Shown here: one piece after another, positions 7,512 through 13,781 of the stretch | Layout: each line of letters opens with the position of its first letter | Position numbering within the stretch: position 1 is the first letter of the stretch | Assembly (NCBI GenBank): GCA_027578815.1 | Contig: JANBTH010000612.1 | Location: 1 to 13,781, forward strand | Length of the DNA: 13,781 bases | Reading direction: 5' to 3' | Origin: Coemansia sp. RSA 1804 | Lineage: Eukaryota > Kickxellomycota > Kickxellomycetes > Kickxellales > Kickxellaceae | Notes under the pieces: model-generated | Database searches by the model: none | Told to the model about the DNA's origin: nothing | Seen by the model: only the letters and a program-made list of their open reading frames with translations | Translations under genes and position numbers: made by a program

Positions 7512-9095
7512 CTATTCACTAGGTATCAACTTGTTGATAAAGCATAAAATCTTTTCATTCTCTTCTTCAGTATATCCATACCAGTCTCCAAAACTAAAGT
7601 TGGGAATCTTAGTCTGCATAGGCTCAATAACATAATCTCTGTTTAGCAATTCGGTTACATCATTCTCATTCTTTTTTATGTCCAATTTATCAATGTAAGC
7701 ACTCTCCAGACTTGGAAGCCTAGTTAATAGCTGTTGTAGATTATTTACGTGGATTTGGCAATAAAGCTCAATATCCATCAAGTAGGTCCATTTAACTTGC
7801 TCAATATCCAGCAGGTAATCGTTGAACCCAACCCTAGCCTTTGTATACTCGGCCAAATTAGGTATGCCAAAAATGTCGTTCATGTAGGCATAAAAGTTTA
7901 TTGCTTGAACTTCATTTTGGCTTTCTTTGGCATAGTGGGAAAACCTATTTCTGGCAATATATAGATTGAGATTTGTAAAGTAAAGATGAGCCTTGTTCAT
8001 TTCAAGCACCACATTTCTAACAATTGCAATGCCTTGGATTGAAGACAGTAATGAGAGGGTATAGGGGCAGAGAATAATTGTTATCTTTTCAAGCTTTGGA
8101 GCAATTATTTGATGGTTAAACTCTCGCGCAGAATGTCCCCAGCTTCTATTTCCTTCGTTTATCGTGGTTAGTTCTGTTTCAGTGCGTACTCGGAGCCTTT
8201 TCAGACAATTAAAGTTTAAGGCATATGAATTATGTTCGCTCTGAAACGAGCTCCAGTTAAAGTTGCGCTGGATGTACTCCAAGTCAAGGACCACTAAATT
8301 ATCGGCACATATTTGAGGCAAGTGGGTCGAATAGCAGCGGTGTCCATTTATCTCAAATTTTTTAAGTTTGTCTGAAAAAGAATTTAATCTTTCTAGTGCA
8401 TTTTGTGGGCACGAGATAGCTGTCAGCCGTGGTGCACAATTTTTGACAATTGATTTGGCAAATTCTAGTGTGACTGGCGCATCATTAACTCCCAAAAGCT
8501 TGATAACCCCAACCGACGGAATAAGCTCAGCTATATCTCGACACATGGACCGGACTTCTGGAACAAAATATTGGTCACTGTTTAGGGTGCTGCTTTCAAA
8601 GCCTAGATTAAATGTTAGTTCTATTATTCTAACACGACTTAGCAGATGTTTGTAAAAACGTAGCTTTTCGTGCAGACAGCATAAGCCGTATATCGGGTCG
8701 TATGGTGCCTTGATGAATATTTCAAGTTCTTTGGGCCAGCACTTGCCTATAGTGTTTTCAATGATATCAAAGTTTGTCTTTACTGTGTAGTTATCGTTTG
8801 AAAAATCTGATAATTCCTGTCCGTCTGAATAATCAGAATTGTCTGACAGATAGTCGCACCTGCTGGGGTGGTCATTTCTACGCCCTTGGCTTGAATAACC
8901 GATAAGGTTTATAAATGAAACAGCGTGTACGCAAGGCAGTCCTAGAGCACGCCATCTTTTGCATATGGTCAGAATTATTAGTTTGGTTTTCCACTCTTTA
9001 ACGGTATTTGGCCCCCAGGCTGTCCATCTATCTTCATTACAAGTCCAGTGGATAATTTTTGTCAAAACAATATCCGGCAGATTGTTAATGTCCAT
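7512..9095 (-). CDS. F-box protein with long variable C-terminal region (putative SCF adaptor)
   Basis: The 527-aa protein starts at the ATG at 9095 rather than at an in-frame ATG 20 codons upstream. The chosen start has an excellent context (A at -3, G at +4) and places the F-box right at the N-terminus, while the extra 20 residues are Phe/Leu-rich and read from leader sequence. Residues about 4-50 form the F-box (NLPDIVLTKIIHW ... LTICKRWRALGLP), which normally binds Skp1 in SCF ubiquitin ligases. Residues about 76-95 are acidic and Ser/Asp-rich. The rest has irregular hydrophobic periodicity (for example RIIELTFNLGF, LVVLDLEYI) resembling degenerate leucine-rich repeats that would bind substrate. 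The gene is intronless and visibly AT-rich, unlike the FBXO3-like gene to the right. It probably belongs to an expanded, fast-evolving fungal F-box family; the substrate is unknown. Confidence 0.82.
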   Translation of the reverse strand: MDINNLPDIVLTKIIHWTCNEDRWTAWGPNTVKEWKTKLIILTICKRWRALGLPCVHAVSFINLIGYSSQGRRNDHPSRCDYLSDNSDYSDGQELSDFSNDNYTVKTNFDIIENTIGKCWPKELEIFIKAPYDPIYGLCCLHEKLRFYKHLLSRVRIIELTFNLGFESSTLNSDQYFVPEVRSMCRDIAELIPSVGVIKLLGVNDAPVTLEFAKSIVKNCAPRLTAISCPQNALERLNSFSDKLKKFEINGHRCYSTHLPQICADNLVVLDLEYIQRNFNWSSFQSEHNSYALNFNCLKRLRVRTETELTTINEGNRSWGHSAREFNHQIIAPKLEKITIILCPYTLSLLSSIQGIAIVRNVVLEMNKAHLYFTNLNLYIARNRFSHYAKESQNEVQAINFYAYMNDIFGIPNLAEYTKARVGFNDYLLDIEQVKWTYLMDIELYCQIHVNNLQQLLTRLPSLESAYIDKLDIKKNENDVTELLNRDYVIEPMQTKIPNFSFGDWYGYTEEENEKILCFINKLIPSE

Positions 9096-9391
9096 TCTCA
9101 AACAAAAGAATAGAGAAAAATAAAAAATAGATGCTATCAGTTCACAAAAAAGCAAATAGATTTTTCAAGATAATGAAAAAAAGAAAAGAGAAAGACAGAG
9201 CACAAGAAGCATCTTCACAATCCTTGTTCTATAAAGCTAGTATGTATGGATTTTTACATGGACTAGAACAGAATGGAGAGCAAGTGTACATTGGCTATGA
9301 TTTTCTTTGTAGCCTACATTGTATTTATTTTCAGAACTTGGGTTAAAAGAATAAATTAAAAGATGGTATTCAGGTTATTTGTAATGGGTTC
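9096..9391. other. F-box gene promoter spacer
   Basis: AT-rich sequence with a CT-rich leader on the - strand just before the F-box start. A 71-codon + frame here (9131-9346) begins in a poly-Lys stretch and is antisense to the leader; it is not accepted. Confidence 0.4.
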
Positions 9392-9397
9392 TTTATT
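9392..9397 (-). terminator. AATAAA poly(A) signal of the tiny TM-protein gene
   Basis: The - strand reads TAGAATAAAGAA, with AATAAA 9 nt beyond the TAA stop of the candidate small membrane-protein gene. Confidence 0.4.
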
Positions 9398-9406
9398 CTA
9401 GAATTC

Positions 9407-9615
9407 TTACGACAAGACGTAAAAATAAGCTAATAAAACAATAGCTGTAAGTGCTGCGTATCGAGACCATAAAACAGTCAGATTGTCTGGATATTGAAAA
9501 TGTAGGCGTCTATCCTTGTATATACAGGGTTGTATAATTAAAGAGTAAGTGATGGCACGTCACTGTCATTGCCAGTGTCTACTGGACCAATCTTTGGAGC
9601 ATTAGGAGCCGACAT
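9407..9615 (-). CDS. Candidate tiny tail-anchored/one-TM protein, spliced
   Basis: A C-terminal exon, open on the - strand from about 9559 to the TAA at 9407, encodes YPDNLTVLWSRY followed by a 16-residue hydrophobic segment (AALTAIVLLAYFYVLS) and stop, like a tail anchor. Upstream an ATG at 9615 in good context (ACA at -3) opens MSAPNAPKIGP... in another frame, which stops after 25 codons, so an intron is needed to join them. The join that keeps frame best is 9515-9582 (68 nt, GTAGAC...ACAAG, CTTAC branch site), giving 46 aa; weaker donors at 9558 (GTGCCA) or 9563 (GTGACG) also restore frame. A TATA box (9764-9771) and AATAAA (9392-9397) bracket the unit. The family is unrecognised; it could be a small ER or mitochondrial membrane subunit. 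The donor is weak, so the structure is provisional. Confidence 0.42.
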
Positions 9616-9763
9616 TGTGAGTTCAGCAAAGACTATACCAACAATTTGTGTTATAATTGAAAGATGGCGCAAAAGTTGTCACAGTAAATAAAATGTCAAG
9701 AGAAAAATCTGGATATTGTTGTGAAGAGCAAGAAAATACAGAAAATTAAAGAAAACCATGGCC

Positions 9764-9771
9764 CTTTTATA
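9764..9771 (-). promoter_or_regulatory. TATA box (TATAAAAG) for the tiny TM-protein gene
   Basis: The - strand reads GCGTATAAAAGGGC, a near-ideal TATA box. It lies about 150 bp upstream of the ATG at 9615, followed by a pyrimidine-rich leader. Confidence 0.5.
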
Positions 9772-11309
9772 CGCCATCTAGTATGGCCATTTACAAGTTT
9801 TGTGAAATTGCAACCATCCTTTCTTCTCCATTTCAGCATTAGTGAGCTTGTTTTTATTGTGTAAATAGCAGAATTGGCAGCAGCAATCAAACAAACAAAG
9901 GCAGATGTTTTCATGTGTCCTATTGCGTACACTCCTTTATTTTCTTCTTCTTTGGCAAAAAACAACACCAGCCGCATGTAGCCTCATGAGCGTATGAAGA
10001 AATTGTATTCTACACACATTCAACTTGTTCTTCGCATTGTTTGCATGTACAGCTAGAAACAAGACGCAGCTTGATTATGAAAGGAAATGACATGCACACC
10101 AACAAAACTAGTTTAGCCACATGATGGCTCAAAACTCTCATTTATGGCTCTGGGTAAAACTACTCAACTACCATTTTTATACCTTTTGGGACTAAAAAAA
10201 TACAAAAATGAAGAAAACGCAGATATTTGGTGGCTTTGGTTAGTCAACACATCACAACATATCCTTGATTTGCAATGTGCTTTTAGCCAGCAAAAGCCTG
10301 CAATTGCATATATTGCACAATAGCCAGAATTTGTATTGCTGTTGTTTATTTTACGTCATTTGCCAAAACTTTTTGTTCTTATTCTGCATACTTTGAAATT
10401 TTAATAAGCTCTGGATGTGCTGATCACACCCGCTCGCATTTTATGCAGGCGTGCTTTTCATTTAAAACTCAAGGAATTCTTGTTCAATGAAAAAATAAAA
10501 CAGAGCTGTACAACACGCAGCCTATTTTGCTTGCAAATAGACACAAAACAGCACAAGGCTAGTAAATTGTAAAGAAAATATCCTTTGAACGATGAGATGT
10601 GCATAAGAACGCGAATAAACAAACTGTCGTGACCAGCAGACATCAGGGATTCTTCGCAAATAGGATAAACACGAAAGAGAGTAAAGCACTTTTTCTTTAA
10701 TAAGAATCACAAGAATAAAGACAGTAGATATGTGATTCTTGGCGCCCACACCATCAGAACAACAAATGGTGAATACCAGGGATAAAATCCGCGACCATTT
10801 TACAATACCACCAGCTTTGCAATTCCTTGAATAAATATTTGTACAAAGATAGCACAATGATAAAGGAAAAGAATAGTGAGCCTTGATGTGCATAAATTTA
10901 TTATTCGTGAATTTGTTGAAAACAGCGGGATATGTCTTTGGCTGGATAAATATCTGACTCAATTTGCAACCCTGTGTATTATTTGGCATCTGTCTTGTCG
11001 AAGGTAGATGTAAGAAAATACAAGATTGAGTTATGAATGTCTAGTTTCTCTACTATTTTTAATATTTACTTATTTTGGCATAAATGAATTGCAAGCAGAA
11101 AGACTGACGCTTTTTTCCTTGTTTCTGCCAAATAAGCATGAATTGGTTTGTATCTCTGGCGGATCAAACACAGATATTAATGTGGGATGATACGTATTTC
11201 ATATGTCAGGATTAGATAATCCACAACAAATAAGGATCGTATACAATTCGCAGAAATAAAAGAGACAAACTCCACAAGTTGAGGTCCCCTTGATAAAATA
11301 CTATTATCT
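9772..11309. other. Long AT-rich spacer, no gene accepted
   Basis: About 1.5 kb without a convincing gene. A 155-codon - strand frame (10522-10989) has irregular composition and no motif. A - strand ATG at 9914 opens a signal-peptide-like start (MKTSAFVCLIAAANSA) followed by a GTAAAT that could be a donor, but no continuation was found. No tRNA or snRNA motifs were recognised. Confidence 0.4.
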
Positions 11310-11315
11310 TTTATT
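11310..11315 (-). terminator. AATAAA poly(A) signal of the UBE2S gene
   Basis: AATAAA on the - strand (GAATAAAAG) lies about 42 nt beyond the TAG stop of the UBE2S gene, the usual distance for a fungal poly(A) signal. Confidence 0.5.
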
Positions 11316-11357
11316 CTTGAGAAGCAGAATTCTCAACTGGTTCTTGATGAAAAGTGT

Positions 11358-11972
11358 CTAAAATCTTTTGAGATTCTTCTTGCGTTTGTCTTTTACAGTA
11401 AATAACGACGACAAAGCAGACGGCGCAGGCTTGGATGCGGCTGAAGGGTCTCTGTTTTCAGAGCCAGAATCCCGAGCCAACTCGCCCTTTCCGCACAATT
11501 CCGGCTTTGATGTTTTGGGCGTTGCATGAACCTCAGTCATGATCTTTGCATGGCGTGCATAATCCTGGTAGCGCTCAAGCAGAAGCCTCCCGGCCTCCTC
11601 ATTTAGCGCTGACTCTGGGTTCGGATATATGAGAAGACACTTCACAGTGACCAACACATGCTCGATGCCGTAGTGCTTTTGCCAGTCCTTTTTCAGCGTG
11701 TTGACGCAGATCTCCCCTTTCTCCGAGACGTTCGGATGATAGATTTTGGTGACAAAGATGCCCTTTGGCGGCGTGTCAGGAAAGTTATCGTCAATTGTCA
11801 GTCGCACCAGAAACTTTCCTCCTTCATACGGAGTTTCCTTTGGCCCGTCAATCGTTGCCTCGATATCTGTGATAGAGTCTTCGTTAATCCTGACACTGAC
11901 ACCTTCCGGTGGGCTCGCCTGCAGCTTGTTCAATTCAGAGGCCAAACGCCGAAGGGCCGTCCCACTTAGTCG
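11358..11972 (-). CDS. UBE2S: Ubiquitin-conjugating enzyme E2 S (main exon, first exon unresolved)
   Basis: In animals UBE2S is the E2 that works with the APC/C to extend Lys11-linked ubiquitin chains on mitotic substrates. This exon encodes 204 residues: the N-terminal helix (TALRRLASELNKLQ), PPEG, DGPKETPYEGG, FPDTPPKG, the HPN motif and the catalytic Cys in GEICVNTLKKDW, then CLLIYPNPESALNEEAGRLL. In human numbering the catalytic Cys95, Cys118 and Glu131 (NEE, the residue that favours Lys11) are all conserved. A Ser/Pro/Ala-rich linker leads to a basic C-terminus ending KKNLKRF, comparable to the human APC/C-binding tail ending LRRL. Bases 11943-11945 are TTG, not ATG. The frame stays open upstream only to a TAG at 11979-11981 that reads as a splice acceptor (GTAG or CACAG), so a few N-terminal residues lie in an upstream exon I could not locate. 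Divergent from the FBXO3-like gene. Confidence 0.92.
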   Translation of the reverse strand, partial: RLSGTALRRLASELNKLQASPPEGVSVRINEDSITDIEATIDGPKETPYEGGKFLVRLTIDDNFPDTPPKGIFVTKIYHPNVSEKGEICVNTLKKDWQKHYGIEHVLVTVKCLLIYPNPESALNEEAGRLLLERYQDYARHAKIMTEVHATPKTSKPELCGKGELARDSGSENRDPSAASKPAPSALSSLFTVKDKRKKNLKRF

Positions 11973-12469
11973 CTGTGCCTACTTTTGCTGACAATAACAC
12001 GCATTGATTAGTATACATTTCGCAAGAAAAGTAATGTGTTAAGGGAAAGTCGAACCCTCAGTTTTTGCATCTAGTTAACTTGCCATTCTATCTAATTTAC
12101 AGTATGAAAATGTGAAATAAAAAACTGGAGCAGGATCAAAGCAAGTATACGAAAATGTAAACAAAAGCTGGCGGTAAACTCAGCATCAATCTGAAGGGTC
12201 TGAGTGAAACTTTTTATTTTTTTTCCTGCAGCTGACATTATTAGCCCACAGATAAAAATAGAATAGTGCAACGTCATGAGTGGCACCAGCAAAAGTACGC
12301 TGGCTTCTTGGTTTGGGATTCTCTTTTGCAATCTCCGCCGTCGTGTCTTGCCTTTTTTCTATTCTTATATTTTCTTTTATGGTCATTTGCATTTGTACTA
12401 GAGTCGTGTGCGCCGTTAAATTGATATTTTTCAACTAGAAATTCAAAGCGCGGTTGCTAATGTGCCAGG
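11973..12469. promoter_or_regulatory. Divergent promoter region between UBE2S and the FBXO3-like gene
   Basis: This stretch of about 0.5 kb separates two divergent genes. Next to UBE2S it contains the end of an intron: acceptors at 11979 and 11973 and a TACTAAT branch-like sequence at about 12008-12014 on the - strand. The hidden first exon of UBE2S must lie in here or just beyond. A - strand 82-codon frame (12186-12434) is present but not recognised. No strong TATA box was seen for either gene. Confidence 0.5.
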
Positions 12470-13774
12470 ATGCAGCGCTCAGAGAACTGGACAGTAAGCG
12501 CTACTGTGTTGCCGACGGAGGTCTGGGTCATGATATTCGAGAGATTGCCTTCTCTACAGTCAATATGCGAGTGTGGCAAGGTGTCTCGCGAATGGCGGGC
12601 ATTAGCCAGCAACGACGCCGTGTGGAGCGCGTTGCTTCGCCAAGCATGCGTGGACATTGAAGCAGAAGCCAAATTTGCCCAACGACAAGAAGCGGAATCA
12701 CCCCCTTATATAGACCAAAACACCGCCTCTTGCTTCAGCAGAAACAAACGCATCTATGCCGCATGGCACCAGCGCTACCGCGGATTCACCGAGAGCTACA
12801 CGCGGATGCGCAGAGCAACGCTGCGACTAGAGTTCTGGGCCAGGGCCAACTGCGAGCCGCTGCTGCAGAGCCTGGCGCCAGGGCTGGGCTGGATGGAGCG
12901 CGAGACAATGCCGGTCAGGGAGCTTCTGGGAGTCACCAGCGATTCGTCAGCTATGCGCGACTTTATCATTCTCTACCACCTCCACGATGGCCAGCGACGG
13001 CGACAGCGGTACTTGCCGCACGGATTGTTCGGCTCCTACGAATGCTACGGCGAGTTCTGCTCCCTGTCATGGCTTTCCTCGCGCATGCTTCAGGTTATCA
13101 GCATGGGGAAAGTAAGGCTTCTTATCTTTGCGTGGTGCCATACGAGCAGAAACTACCTAGGCATTGTCATCGACTGCCCTGCTGCCCATACCAACCATCT
13201 TTTGCACCACGTTATCCAGATGCAGCCCCAGAGCTACCGCTTTGTCGACAGGGGTCGGTTTGGCGATTTCTTTACTGGCTATGTTGATGAGCTTGCCTCG
13301 GGCACCCATGCCGTTCATGAAGGCATCGTATCCATGTTTCCAAACCGCGGTCCGCATGCAAACACGAGCGTCTCACATGGAATCAGAACCACCGTTTCCA
13401 CAATGTTTTGTGCCGACGAGACGCCGCGGTTCCGCGTGTACCGCTACGAAATAACCTTCGAGCTGCTAAACCCCACCATCCTAGGCTGCTCTTCTGCGCA
13501 GTTAAAGTCGCGCAAATTCCTTCTGCACTACCACAATAACGAGCTTTCGCACACCGGAGGCGCCGGTGTTGTTGGACAGTTCCCAATCATATCCAGCGAC
13601 CAGCCGTTCTATCGATATTGTTCGCGACTGCAAGACGAGGAAACAGGGATGATGGTCCTTGCGTTTGAGGGGCTGATAACAATGGTCCCCGGATCTCTTG
13701 ACTCTCCGCAGGGCCCCGAGTTTACTCTGAGCATTCCTTACACTGAGCTGCCTGTTCCACTCGAGATAGTCTAA
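12470..13774 (+). CDS. FBXO3-like F-box protein with SMI1-like and ApaG domains
   Basis: The 434-aa protein matches the F-box-only 3 architecture. Residues about 12-58 form the F-box (VLPTEVWVMIFERLP ... VSREWRALASND), which binds Skp1 in SCF ubiquitin ligases. Residues about 105-240 resemble the SMI1/KNR4-like segment (FIILYHLHDGQ, LPHGLFGSYECYGE). Residues about 300-430 are an ApaG (DUF525) domain: HGIRTTVSTMF, RYEITFELLN, SRKFLLHY, GAGVVGQFPIISSDQPFYRYCS, and FTLSIPYTELPVP at the end. ApaG domains are immunoglobulin-like beta sandwiches, here probably for substrate or ligand binding. The frame is intact and intronless, with an ATG in good context (A at -3) and a TAA stop 7 bases from the window edge. 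Codons end mostly in G or C, in contrast to the F-box gene at 7512-9095. Human FBXO3 acts in SCF complexes; the target of this fungal protein is unknown. Confidence 0.9.
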   Translation: MQRSENWTVSATVLPTEVWVMIFERLPSLQSICECGKVSREWRALASNDAVWSALLRQACVDIEAEAKFAQRQEAESPPYIDQNTASCFSRNKRIYAAWHQRYRGFTESYTRMRRATLRLEFWARANCEPLLQSLAPGLGWMERETMPVRELLGVTSDSSAMRDFIILYHLHDGQRRRQRYLPHGLFGSYECYGEFCSLSWLSSRMLQVISMGKVRLLIFAWCHTSRNYLGIVIDCPAAHTNHLLHHVIQMQPQSYRFVDRGRFGDFFTGYVDELASGTHAVHEGIVSMFPNRGPHANTSVSHGIRTTVSTMFCADETPRFRVYRYEITFELLNPTILGCSSAQLKSRKFLLHYHNNELSHTGGAGVVGQFPIISSDQPFYRYCSRLQDEETGMMVLAFEGLITMVPGSLDSPQGPEFTLSIPYTELPVPLEIV

Positions 13775-13781
13775 GGGAGCC

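Noticed and set aside
9096..9155. N-terminal 20-residue extension of the F-box protein
   Set aside because: Phe/Leu-rich translation of leader sequence; the second ATG has a better context and begins right at the F-box.
9838..9977. Signal-peptide-like frame (ATG at 9914, - strand) with a GTAAAT donor-like site
   Set aside because: No acceptor or continuing exon could be found, and the frame runs through the TATA box of the small TM-protein gene.
10522..10989. 155-codon - strand frame
   Set aside because: Starts with ATG but has no motif and irregular composition, with no promoter or splice signals; long chance frames are expected in spacers of this size.
12030..12075. tRNA-like T-arm (GGGTTCGACTTTCC on the - strand)
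   Set aside because: Stem pairing is poor and no matching acceptor, D or anticodon arms could be built around it.
1..13781. Transposons, CRISPR arrays, rRNA, secondary-metabolite cluster
   Set aside because: No terminal repeats, transposase or reverse transcriptase motifs, regularly spaced repeats, rRNA segments or biosynthetic core enzymes were seen.

Overview
The window reads as nuclear DNA of a filamentous or early-diverging fungus. Evidence for a fungal eukaryote: a two-exon LysM gene with GTATGT...TAG splice signals and a secretory signal peptide, a UBE2S-type ubiquitin-conjugating enzyme, two F-box proteins, TATA boxes and AATAAA signals, and long AT-rich spacers. The style of the longer F-box protein and the retention of UBE2S make me suspect Zoopagomycota (Kickxellales-like), but that is inference from memory and only weakly held.

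Layout. At the left edge is the last stretch of a + strand gene with an Arg/Ser/His-rich C-terminus (3-83). An AT-rich spacer follows, with one doubtful small purine-rich ORF (531-719, -). Next come two - strand genes: an HSL-family alpha/beta-hydrolase (1009-2262) and a secreted two-LysM protein in two exons (2589-3259). A GC-rich, low-complexity protein of unknown function with an 11-cysteine cluster follows on the - strand (3875-5521). The long spacer 5522-7511 holds a strong + strand TATA box (6274-6282) and a candidate short gene behind it. An AT-rich F-box protein gene (7512-9095, -) is followed by what looks like a tiny one-TM protein gene (9407-9615, -) with its own TATA box and poly(A) signal. 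After a further 1.7 kb spacer come two divergently transcribed ubiquitin-pathway genes: a UBE2S homologue (11358 to about 11972, -, first exon unresolved) and an FBXO3-like F-box/SMI1/ApaG protein (12470-13774, +). They share a spacer of about 0.5 kb.

Functional reading. Three genes belong to ubiquitin signalling: an APC/C chain-elongating E2 and two putative SCF substrate adaptors. The hydrolase and LysM gene look like accessory or secretory functions. Base composition is mosaic: the hydrolase, LysM and long F-box genes are visibly AT-rich, whereas the cysteine-rich, UBE2S and FBXO3-like genes are much richer in G+C. No tRNA, rRNA, transposon or CRISPR array could be supported. The least explained items are the cysteine-cluster protein, the tiny TM-protein gene and the TATA-driven short transcript candidate.
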